Shown: in pieces, positions 37,776 through 49,700 of the stretch
How the letters are laid out: the number at the start of each line of letters is the position of its first letter
Numbering within the stretch: position 1 is the stretch's first letter
DNA from: Thunnus maccoyii
Taxonomy: Eukaryota > Chordata > Actinopteri > Scombriformes > Scombridae
DNA: 64,000 bases
Direction of reading: 5' to 3'
Assembly (NCBI RefSeq): GCF_910596095.1
Contig: NC_056540.1
Span: forward strand, 22,666,001 to 22,730,000
The notes under the pieces: generated by a model
Told to the model about the DNA's origin: nothing
What the model saw: only the letters and a program-made list of their open reading frames with translations
The model's database searches: none
Position numbers and translations under genes: made by a program

Positions 37776-39439
37776 AGTGTGTATTGCCCAAAATAAGTGG
37801 ATTTTTTTAGATAATGGGGTAAGATGTGTCACCTCGTTTAAAAGTGATTTCTTGACTCAAATGACATTATCTTTGAAGACATTGCATCACTCTACTGGAG
37901 TCAACAAATCTATCGAAATATTCCATTTAGTATTTCTGAGTAAATAGAACGTTCCTGTCCCACTGGGGCATTTTTCACTTGTAAAAAAGATCAGCCGTTA
38001 CTCAATCAATACAACAATAAAAACAAAATCACTCACTTGCGGTATTTGGTAATGACCTACCTCCCATTTATCTGCTAAACTGAGTCCTTGTTGGTACAAC
38101 AAGTTCGAGCTGGAAACGCTCAAAGGAGGATTTTTTTCATGAGACTTTTAGCAAAATTGTATCTGAAATGTCCTTCGTCCATCCGCTTTGACTCAAATAG
38201 ACAGAGACATGATAAATTCCACAGAACAAGATAGAAACAGACGCCAAGTAGACAGCCTCAAAATATCCTTGAGAAAACGTCCTGCATACTGAGCCAAACA
38301 AATCATTGATTTCATCAGAAATGTACTGCCTCTCTTTGCTTGTTATTGATTTTGCAATGCACTTTGTTTACCAGCTATAGCACACAATACACCGCTCTAT
38401 CTAATTATTGTAGAGAACGTGCATCATCAAGTCTCCTCAAAGGTAGGATTAGTCCTGGCAGGTCCACAGTGCTTTTGTAACAGCAGCCGGAGCGAAGGTC
38501 AGTCTTTGTGTACTCCCTGATTTTTTAAGGACAACAAACTGTATCAATTATACAATTAAAATTGATTTTCTCAAAATATACTGAAGTACCCTGTGCTGAG
38601 GCTCGGTAACTCTTGCAGCTGGGGAAGCTTCTCCTAAGATCGTTAGTAATAATATTTCAGATGTAATCGCAGGAGGGCATTATTGAACCTCATTTTCACA
38701 TTGGCAGTACAGTAAAACCATAATTAGGCTCATAATTTCCAGGACAGAAATGTGACAAATGTTTAATGCAGTCTCTGGGCATGAGAACAGAAGATACTGG
38801 AGGTTTTCTTTTGCCATGTGGTGAAAGAAATCCCAATGTTTAAATAGTAAATATATTTGAAAAGGACAAACATGAGGAGCAGGAGTACCTCTTTCGATTA
38901 AACCCTTCAGCTATGAGGTGGTGAATAATGTATTTGGTGAATAATTTACTCTGAAGGTTTATTGATAAAAACAACTTGCCCCCAGTGCAGCGCCTAAACA
39001 TCTGCAGGGGTGCTGCAGAGACGCAAAAACTTAAGTGACACAATTTCTACATCTGAAAGCAAATTAATTCCCTGCCTGTTTATGTGTCAAATGTCAAAGA
39101 ACTCATCAGAGACTGACAGAACATCACATAGGAGAGACTCTTTAATGAGCTGATTAGAGAGACCTCTGCTCTAATCAAAATGTCTTAATCTGTTGGAAAA
39201 CCCGTGCATGCAGCTACTGCAACATAAATACTGTTGTTGATGCAACACACTGTGGTCCCCCTCTGTGAGTCGAGAGAGATGCAATCTGCCTTAGAAATAA
39301 CCGAGAAATATATCTGTTCTTGCACTACAAGCTTCCCAGCTGTGAGCATCTCGGCAAAGAAAATTAAATCACCAGTAACAGTTCACTACTGAAAGTCTCT
39401 CTAACATAGCCACTGTGGCAAATGGATTTATCTATCTAT
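37776..39439. other. Intergenic, no gene seen
   Basis: Only short frames. Moderately AT-rich sequence with several ATTA-type cores (for example about 38540-38780 and 39060-39200). It could include regulatory DNA for the flanking genes; this is conjecture. Confidence 0.4.
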
Positions 39440-39690
39440 ATAAGTTCCAGTGGGTGTCACATTAAAGATATCTGCAATTAATTTAGTTAAAACTTTAATT
39501 TAAGGCATCTTTAATTATACTTTGAATAGTACAAATGAACCATTGAGTTGTATGAATAGTCTAATTAAAGATCAGTTTTAAATGTCCATACAAATGTTCC
39601 TTCTTACTAGTCAGAATGTAATTAGAGATATCTTAAATTTTAATTTTGACGGGTCAAAAAACAATTACATATATTTTGAATTAAAATTTG
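39440..39690. repeat. Diverged tandem repeat, block A
   Basis: Degenerate units recur with variants of CTTACTAGTCAGAATGTAAT and TTAGAGATATCTTAAATTTT or AAAGATATCTGCAATTAAT. The same theme reappears at 40140-40345, and about 450 bases of unrelated sequence separate the two blocks. This suggests one old array interrupted by another insertion. Confidence 0.5.
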
Positions 39691-40139
39691 GACTTTGCAC
39701 ATTAGTATCCTAGTTTTGCAACTTCTGCTGTTGTTAACATGAAACAGAGAGAAAACTGGTTATTCACGCAGTGTGCAGATGTGTCTTGACTCCTAAACAT
39801 CTCTGCATTTACCAGCAGAGTCCACAGTTTCAGTGACAATACAATTCAGAATCTTCATTACAGAAGTCAGAGTTTCCATTTATTTCAGCATGTTGATCAT
39901 CATTACATTACTTACCATCATATTTTTTTGTTTTACTGACCATCTACTACTTAATTTGAGTTTGGTGATGCATGTGAGCATGACAGAGAATCATTAGAAA
40001 CTCAAAAAGGTGTCACAGTATCCTGGTTTCTATCAGACCAGCAGGTACATCCAGGTTTCTCGTTATCAGAATAAGGCACACTCTAAAAACCTGATCATGA
40101 CCAGGATACTAGTGTGCATGTAAACACACTCAATCTAAT

Positions 40140-40345
40140 GAATAACAAAATGCCATGATGGTATCTGTTGGATCATTTAGATCTCTAAAAATAAAGATTT
40201 CTGACAGGTCAAAATCTATTTGGAGATATCTTGAACTATCCTTCTTACAAGTCAGATAGTAATTGTAAATATCTTGATTTATAATTCTGACTGCATTTAG
40301 TCCAAAATGCATTTGCAGATGTCTAAAATGTATAGTCAAGTGAAA
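40140..40345. repeat. Diverged tandem repeat, block B
   Basis: Contains GGTCAAAATCTATTTGGAG, GATATCTTGAACTATCCTTC, TTACAAGTCAGATAGTAATT and ATAATTCTGACTGC, related to block A at 39440-39690. Function unknown. Confidence 0.5.
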
Positions 40346-42404
40346 CCAAATACATACGGTATGCTCAATCTGCTTGCTGTGTAGCCCCAGATGGATTCAA
40401 CCTGCTAAGAAGGAAGAAGATCGGAAAACAATATGGAAACTCTACATCAACTGCCTGATCAGGAAATAAGAGAATTTAAAATTAATCTTCAACTTGTTAT
40501 TTAGACAGAAATGTTGAAAAAAAATCCGCTGAACTAAAGAAAAAGTCATCAATTAACAAAGTAATTTACAGAGCATAAGCTCCCTCTCTGAAAGTTGTTA
40601 CCAAAAGCCATTTCAGACACACTCAGTTCAACAAGGGCCTAATTAAAGCAGCGACATTGGCAGATGTAGCCTCATATGACAGTCGTATAAACAACTTTAA
40701 CAGCACAATGCACAACAATAAATTGTCTTCCTCTATGTGAGCCATATAGTGTTAGATGTTGTATTTATGGAGGCACAACTTTCTGATGACATTTGCTAGC
40801 GCTGCCACCTGCCCCTATAGATCAATACAATAATGCAACCCCTTGGCAGGATGCCTTTCATTTCATCCCCATACACTTCATAACAAAGTTGCCAACATAA
40901 GTCAGCCATGACAGTCTCTTCAATTATATGACACTGGTGAAGAAAGGAACATGATGGATTGGTGTCAAAGCTCTGGGGAACCATAAGTCAGACACGAAGC
41001 ACAGTGCTGCCCATCTGTCAACAATCTCAATTAACCACTGTACAGATAGAGGCACACTGCTCTTTTATGCAGCGCTGCGGAAAAAAAACAAGGGTCTTTA
41101 TCATGACAGTGGTTGAGATCCCAGTTTTTTCAAAGCAAAAACTATGTATTCAAGTAAGCTGGATTGGTCCATCCATCAGCAGGGGGGTGAGTCAAATTGA
41201 AATCTGACATTTAGAGCCTCAACGGCTTTCCTCACTGGCACTGATATGAACTATAGCAAGTGACAAATTGTTTGTATCAGGCCTGTCCCTGAGTGAAGCC
41301 TCTGATAATGTTTAGGGGTTGAAATAGGCACCCTTGACATTTCCCTGAAAGGTCAGGTTTTGTGTTCATTAATGCTCCCTTTTCACATACAGCCAGCAGT
41401 GGTGATGAGGATTATTGTCATAATCTGGGTTTGTGCCAACTCATGAATGCTGCCTCGTTTGTTTTGACTCCTCTCAATATCAGGACGCCAGGAATCAGAA
41501 ATGACACCAATGAGTGTCAGGAACAAGATCACAAGAGGGTTTTTGTAAGGTGATTCACTGCATTTCTACAAAAACGGCAAAATAACAAGCAAAACTCATC
41601 ACCCTCTCTGCGTGTGTGAGAAGATCTGTGACAATTCCACAAGCAAAAACGTCCAGGATTAATTTGGTTCTGTAGCAGGGTGTCCGTTTATGGCTGAATT
41701 AAGAAATCTATCTTTAATTCATTTAACGTCAGCAACAGACAAATTAGTGTCTTGGATCCAGAGCTAATAAACAGCTTGAAGCAGCGTCGATATGTACGTA
41801 GTCCTACATTATTGCTGATAGCGTGTGTGGCATTTTTGATTAGCCAGCCTCCTCAGGGAACAGTGGGGCAAATTGGGACATTTTCTTTCATTCTTAGTGT
41901 CTGTTGGAGAGCGAATACAAATAGATATCCAGGATGTCTGCTGAGGTTTTTCACTAAAATTGAGGATCTGGTATATAAATCATGGCTTTTTTTTTGGACA
42001 TAAGATCATTTTTGTGATGTTTACATCCTCAATTTACCCTTAACATGAAAAATCACTATATTAAATGTAGGTACACTTTTCCAATAGGCCTTTTTTTACT
42101 GAAGAGATGCCAGAGTCCTGGTCTTGTACATGCTGGCTCACTTTCACAGCTTACTTGAACACTTGAACAGAACAAAGCCATTATTAATGTTATTTGGACA
42201 AGTCAAAATGTTTGCTGTGAAAGAGGCTTTTATCCATGAATCTTAAGCAAAGTGGACAGCTGACTAATTGCTACTTTATGGGGAGGAATATGCTGTACTA
42301 AAGCATAATATTAACTGACATAATAAAGGTCTTTAGGTGGGTTCTGCTTTATTTTACTACCTGATCTTGAAGTATTTTGAAACAGGTTTTTGGATCAAAA
42401 TCTA
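40346..42404. other. Intergenic, no gene seen
   Basis: No credible exon. The open frames are under 85 codons and unrecognised. Some stretches (about 40560-40760) are compositionally even and repeat-free. Confidence 0.4.
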
Positions 42405-42615
42405 ACTTTAAAGCATTAGGAAAATATGCTTGTTTGCTTTCATGCCAAGAGTTTGGTGAGATCATTGATACCACTCTCATATCTGTACGTTTACTATAAA
42501 GCAGCCAGCAGTTCTTATACTTCCTGGAGATTCTGCTGGTTGCCTGGCAACCTCACAGTGACAACTAGTCTCCAAACATATAACCAGAAATGTCAAAATA
42601 CTCCTTTAAAATCAT
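42405..42615. mobile_element. Foldback MITE-like repeat, internally deleted copy 3
   Basis: Shows the family start (GGAAAATATGCTTGTTTGC, then CCAAGAGTTTGGTGAGATC), CTCTCATATCTGTACG and the family centre (CTTCCTGGAGATTCTGCTGG, TTGCCTGGCAACCTCACAG). It then passes quickly to the end (AAATGTCAAAATACTCC). Most of both arms is missing. Confidence 0.7.
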
Positions 42616-43404
42616 TATTATTTCATCTGATAGTGTGCTCTCATGATGTCTTTTCCTAAATTAATATGTGTTTAATCCATTTATCAAAAGTAAACCTGAG
42701 GTCATGTACATAGACAATCTTATTCTTACACTCTTATCCTGCCCAAGGACACTACACGTTCGTTTAAACTTTTTGCCAGAAGAGTGCCTTGGACCTTTCT
42801 TATTTTTTGTAAAAATGTCACCATTTACACATCTGTGAACTCATCACATCCAACGTTACATTTGCACATTACATGTACTGTTTATACTGTTTAAACTATG
42901 AACATTTGAACATTCCCAGTTAACATCTTGTACAATATATTTTTAAACTCTTGTCACTTATTTTTTATTGTAAAATTGTATTATTATGATCACCTAACCT
43001 TCTATTTTTTCCTATATGTGCAAACCTCCTTGGCAAGAAACCCGTTTGTGATTCTGATAAGGACACTGTACACATCACACAGAGAGTAGGAGGAACAAGG
43101 GGGGTACCACCTGCAGGGCTCTCGAAAATACTATTTATCTCATGGTATTTTATGCTCATTTGTCCCTACAGGGATTTAAAGTTTTATTATGTAAGAGGTT
43201 ATAATATCTCCATGTTGTTAACAATGAATATGACAGAATAATTGAATATATTGGCTCTTTCTGCTGTTGTTTTTGTTGTATCAGTGGAAGCACAAGACAT
43301 GATATATTACCCTGTCATTTCATGTCATCTGACTTCTCCTTGTTGTATTTTCATCTGACTCTAGCGGTGGCGCTTCCTAGTTTGTAACCAGGGACTCCGG
43401 GTGA
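42616..43404. other. Intergenic, upstream of gla
   Basis: AT-rich DNA leading into the gla promoter. No coding sequence recognised. Confidence 0.5.
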
Positions 43405-43573
43405 AACGCCATTGGACAGTTACAGACGCATTTTGATTTGATTGGTCCAGATTTCTGTCGATCATTCCGGAGAGGGCTGATGACGTTTAGGGGATGAGGA
43501 AATGGATCCTGAAACAAACACAGCGGGTTATATTGTAACTGTCTGCGCTGTGTGGTCGATTTAAAAAGTAACT
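43405..43573 (+). promoter_or_regulatory. gla: gla proximal promoter and 5' UTR
   Basis: Two inverted CCAAT boxes (ATTGG at 43411-43415 and 43441-43445) and a CRE-type TGACGT at 43481-43486 lie 90-165 bases before the start codon, in the most GC-balanced stretch of the neighbourhood. There is no convincing TATA box; TTTAAAA at about 43560 is too close to the start codon. A TATA-less CCAAT/CRE promoter would fit a housekeeping lysosomal enzyme. The start of transcription is not determined. Confidence 0.55.
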
Positions 43574-46500
43574 ATGTGCAGAGCTGTGTTTCTCCTCGCA
43601 GTATTCGTGTTAATCTGCCCTGTTGCTGGAGCCTTGGACAATGGTCTGGCGCTGAAACCCACAATGGGCTGGCTGCACTGGGAGAGGTTCATGTGTAATA
43701 TCGACTGTGACACGGACCCTAATAACTGCATCAGGTAAGAGTCAACAGAGCTGTGATCCTGCACAGCCTGCACAGTTTGTGGGTTTAAACAAGCAAACTT
43801 ACTCTTTTTCCTCTCTGACAGCCTCTTTCCTAATGATTTTATTTCTTTTACTGAACACATTTACAGCACAAGTAAGTTAGGGGAAAACATGAGTTATATA
43901 GAACCATTATTGTCACCAACAAAAAAATCATTGTCAACAAAAAGCACAATAACACGACAAAACAATCATACGCGGTGATGAAGAAATATGTGAGACAAGA
44001 ATAAACAAAAGGAAAACTAGTTGAGGTAATTACACAAGCACACAGCTATCAACAAAAAAGAAAAAATCAAAAGCTTTCTTGTGATAGGCTAATTACTTAT
44101 ATCATAATTATGACAATACACTGAATTCATGTTACTATAAAGAAGGTGGAGTATGTTCCTAAGTAATTCAGAGGGAAATAGTGTATGTTTTACCCCACTA
44201 CATGTATTTGACAGTTATAGTTACTTTATAGCTTCAAAGATTTTACATAAACATATGATAATCCTATAAAATACAATATACTGATAATACCGAATACTGA
44301 CTGATATACTGATTTAAACCAGTTGTTCCCAACTTTTTTGGCTTCTGACAAAAAAGTGGTGTCTACCTGAGGCTAAATGTCACATTTCCGATGTCTCAGA
44401 TGGTTTCATAACTGTTGGAGGCCCAACAGTTTTTTTCCTCTTCTTTCCTTCACCATTAATCATTCTTAAAACACTCCAGATTTATCCTTGGACTCTTAGG
44501 AGGGGGGCCCACCTCTAGGCTGAAAACCACTTGATTAGACCTTAAAGTTAAAAATAGTTCAACCTCAATCGGCTACAATAGTGAAATGCTACTTGCAGAT
44601 GTATCAGTATTAACAATCTAATCATTTAATATATATTAATTTAGTAATATTGGACATTTTCTGTAGAATTAGTACTTTGAGTATATTTAGCTGATTATAC
44701 TTATGTACTTTTACCTATGTAGGTAAACGTCGGGCTTATACTTATAAAAGCATTTTTACATATTGGTATTGGTACTATTACCTCATGGTTATGACGTAGC
44801 TGCAATGTTGTACCTTGTAATTATGAAGAAATCATTGACTACTATGTCAGTATTATAAGATCTTTAGCTCACAATTCAGACACTCATAAGAGATTGTTAT
44901 AATTGTGGCTACAAAAACACGTGATTATGACAGCTCAGCTAATGACATTTGAGGAGACAGGACCATGATGACACTTCCTGATTTAATTTGCCTTTATTTC
45001 CTCTTTGGTTTGAGGCCATGTAGAGATATTGATGTTGGAGATATTGAAGTTATCTAGTAATCCAATAACCTGTAATTGCAAAGCATTTTCCAAACAAGGA
45101 GCATAAATGTGTGAGCACATTCCAGACGAGTTAAACGGTAATACAGTCATTTCCACAAATGGAAAAGATGGAATCAGAGACATGAGAGACAATGTTTTAA
45201 AAGACAAGAATCAGAGAAGAGAAAGAGAGACAAAGGTAAATTGTGTGATGCTGCAGCGACTAGTTTCAGTAGTGCTTAATCTGCTGATTATTTTCTCAAT
45301 TAATCACAATTACTTAGAGCCCAAGTTGACGTCTTATGAGTTTGACCAACAGTCCAAAGCACAAAGATAATCCATTTACCAAAATGTAAAACACTCTAAG
45401 CAAATCCTCTGATTTAATCAGCTGGAACTAAAAAGTGTAACTGAAACGATAAATTGATTATCAAAATATAACACATTCATTTTCAGCTGATTATCTAATC
45501 AATGAATCCACAAATTGTTTCAGCCCTAAAACTGTGTAGATAAAATTATTATATCACACAGGCATCTTAATTCATTGGGATGGTGCAGATTAAACACTCG
45601 ACCGAGGTTACTCTTGTCTACCAGTCCAGTTTTTTTCCATGATTATGAGATATTTTAGTTGTAATACAAGTTTAATTTAGTGTTTTTCTATGATGAATAC
45701 AGAGTACAATTAATTTGCCATACAATTTTGATAATCAATTAATCATTTTGAGTCATTTTTTTAAGAAAAAATACAATAATTCTCTTATTCCAGCCCTCTA
45801 AATGAGAATATTTTCTAATTTTTTTAGTCTTTTATGATAGTAAACTGATAATCTTTGGGTTATGGACTGTTGGTCTGGACATCTCAGGTTGCATCTTGGG
45901 CTTTTGGTAGCATTGATCAACATTTTTCACCATTTTCTGACATTCTATAGTCCAAATGACTATGAATTAAATGAAAATAATAGTTATTTGCAGCCCTAAT
46001 CAGCAGTAATCTGCAAAATCCTGTTCCAGCAGGATACTTTGCCCAACAAAGTGTCACAAGTGCCAAATGTCAGCCTATTGGTTGAAATGTTATTGTGTTA
46101 TATCAGCTGACAATGGACAATAACAAAAACTGGCATTTGTTTTCTTTAACGTGTATTTGTGTCTGCCATGTTGCTCTTGCACACGACATTGAACACTGGC
46201 ATCTAACAGATACTATCAGCCCCGCCTGTCTCCTCCTGTTGCCTTGGCAGTGAGCGTCTGTACATGCAGATGGCAGATGTGATGGTGAAGGAGGGCTGGA
46301 AAGAGGCTGGTTACGAGTACGTCTGCATTGATGACTGCTGGCCTTCCCACCAGCGCGATGCCCAGGGCCGCCTGCAGGCAGACCCCAAAAGATTCCCGGG
46401 GGGCATAAAGAAACTGGCCGACTATGTGAGCAGTGGGTATAAAAGCAGCGTGAAGACTCTGGATGTGAATATAGTATTAGTGCCATAATTCCTCCATAGA

Positions 46501-46645
46501 CATCAAAGAGAGACTGGGTTTCAGAGGGACTTAAGGAAAGTGAGAAATACTTCTATTTCAGTTATTTCACTCCCTGGAAAGAAAGCAAAAAGGGAATATG
46601 CACTAAGATGACTGTTTTCATTACAGTTTCCTCTCTCTTTGCCGC

Positions 46646-46732
<87 letters not shown>

Positions 46733-49700
46733 CACTGTTTTATAATTGTAAACCTATATTTAACACAGATAAGAGCCCATAGGATGTAATGTTGTCTGAT
46801 CAGTGGTGCAGTGCGAATCAACTTTGAAATTCTTTCTCAAATAAAAACTTTGGGAAGCTCTGGTTAAATAACTCTAGAAATAAAAGTGATTACACAGTCA
46901 GATTACATATTCATTATACATCCATCCGCGCCGACCTGAAATTATTTACATAATGAAGAGGAAAAGGACCAGATGTGGAACCCGGGTTTCAGATTTCATG
47001 CTGGTACTAAATCAGCACCTGGCACTAAGGGAGATAAGTAGGCATATGTTGTGTCAGGTAGGAATCTCTTTGCTACAGACAGTTGCAACAGAGAGGATCA
47101 CTCTGAGTTGGAGACCACTTTGACAGGTTCATTTCTAACACAGGCTTTACATGCAGGGAGGCAGCAAAGGCAGCTAAAAAGGGGATATACCTGTATTTAA
47201 GCCCATAAGGTCTAAGGCAGAGTTGTGTCCTTTAACAGCAACATGAAGTTGTTTTTTTTTAGCGGTGTAACATCGCCACCTGCTGGTACTGAATCATTAC
47301 ATGTTCAGAAAATAAGTGGAGTCCATATTTTTAAAGTAAATGAATTGAATTATTATAATGTATGATGTCCTTATTTTTAGGTCCATTCTAAAGGTCTAAA
47401 GCTGGGTATCTATGCAGATGTTGGGAAAAATACCTGTGCTGGATACCCTGGCAGTCTGGGTTACTATGAGACAGATGCTCAGACTTTCGCTGACTGGGAC
47501 GTGGATCTGCTCAAATTTGATGGCTGCTTTATGAACTGGACTTTGCTGGGGGAAGGTGAGTTTTTAATGTAGAATTCAAATGTACAATTATTTGAACATG
47601 ACGACACCAGTTCCCAGATACAGTACCCTGTCACTTATTGCTGCCATGTAGTTTAACGTGTGTGCTTTTTGGAAATTATTATACAATGTTAATTGTGGTG
47701 CAAGCAGATGTTACTTAGGCCTATTGATGCTCATGTAAATAATCCTGGAAACAATATTTTTGTGCTATTTGACTTTAAAATTATATCTAAATATTAATTC
47801 TTTGGACATCATGTAAAAAGTTTATTCTAACAAACTTATATTTGTTTTGGTTAAGGCTACATGAACATGTCAAAAGCACTGAACAAAACTGGAAAAGGTA
47901 TCCTGTACTCTTGTGAGTGGCCTTTGTATGAGAGGCCTTTTAATCAGGTGAGAGAGAATTTGTTTTGTCTTTGTGTCAACATTCACTACTTTATCAATGT
48001 GTGACTTATTTCCCAAAATGTATATATGTATACAATAGCACATAACTCAATAAAGAGAAACTACATTAGTTTTAATGCTAATGATCAATGACATGATGAT
48101 ACTGTGTCGTGCATCATGTTATACAACATTAAAGAGCATTTCTGTGCCTCCAGCCCAACTACACAGCCATTCGAGAGACGTGTAACCACTGGCGCAACTT
48201 TGTTGACGTGTACGACTCATGGAGCAGTGTCAAGTCCATCTTGGACTGGACTGCTGCTCATCAGGACGTCATCGTCCCCGCGGCTGGCCCTGGGGGCTGG
48301 AACGACCCCGATATGGTACTCTGCTCTACTTAAGCTCTCATACACTTCTCTTTGACCTCAAACTAAGCACCAAGAACCAGCAGCTATGCACCAGTAGCCT
48401 TCATATACCAAGCAGTATCATTGTTATTTTATAAACTTACTGAATCCCTTCCAAAATGCTGCATTTTGAAGACAGTGTAGTGCTGCTTTGTTTCTGAACT
48501 GGAGGTCAGAAACATTTTGGGAAATACATTTTCTTGCCGAGAGTTATATGAGAGGATCAATACCATGCTCATGTCTGTACAGTTAATATGGAGCTACTGC
48601 CAGCAGCTGGCTGATTTACAAAAACGTCTACACAGGGTGCGTAGTAAAAGCAGCATGATAGCAGAACAGCAGCTGATTGTCGACACTGGATACGTTCAGG
48701 CACAGTATTGAGTATTGACAGTGCCGAGAGTGCAACACAATCACTGTAATTACATGCATAAACAGAAGAAAATAGAAACGAGTTGTTGCACAAATAAGCA
48801 TGTTTATCAAAATGACAGACTATTCATTTAAAATTTTCAACACTTTAGTTGTATTTATATCCTATTTTCATGCCACAGTTATGAGACAGTAGGATTATTC
48901 ACTTCAGGCACCAGCCAAGAACAAAAAATACAAGCAAACTTTTCATTATAAATATTACTTTTATGGAAAAGGCATCACATCACAGACTTTCTCAAGTCTG
49001 TCTTGAAACAATTGTTTATGTCATAATGCACTATTGGTGTAAGTGATCAGGGCCAAAATTCATAATGCTTTTGTGCAAAAATGTATCTGAAGCTTCATAC
49101 AACTTTTAAATATATTTTTGCACAAAATGACTGTGGATTTTGGCCCCCCATCACTAACACTGAAAGTACATTTGAAAGAGATCGTTAAATAGCCGATATG
49201 AAAAAGAGAAGAATGATTAAAGCAAGGAAACTTCTTTCAATGTTTATATTGATATCTGACCGCTGTTTTCAGACAGATTTTGAACCTATCCTCTAACACT
49301 AAGTTGTTAATACAAAGCATGCTGTCAGTAAGACTAAATTACCTTGTTATCTATATATTCATGACACTAATATATTTTCCAAGCTTGTGATCGGGAACTT
49401 TGGCCTGAGTCATGAACAGCAGGAGTCTCAGATGGCGCTCTGGGCCATCATGGCAGCCCCTCTGCTCATGTCTAATGATCTGAGGGACATTTGTCCCCGT
49501 TCCAAGGAGCTGCTACAGAACAGACACATCATCGCCATCAGCCAGGACCCATTGGGCAAGCAGGGATACTGCTCTGCCAAGGTGGGTGTGAGAGGTGACA
49601 CAAGGCATGGTCACCTTCTGGAATAACAGCTGTCAGCATTTATGGTGCATTTAGCTCCTATTTGGAAATGCTGAATGTCACAAAACCAAGACTTGATTGC

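Larger units (their letters stand above)
43735..46250. other. gla intron 1, repeat-filled
   Basis: Starts GTAAGA and ends GGCAG. It is mostly interspersed repeats: one dispersed repeat interrupted by another (44150-44770), and two oppositely oriented ATTAATCG-type repeats (45250-45540 and 45715-46002). No coding sequence. Confidence 0.7.

Noticed and set aside
46621..46821. Open frame of repeated Ile-Tyr codons
   Set aside because: Translation of the (AT)n microsatellite.
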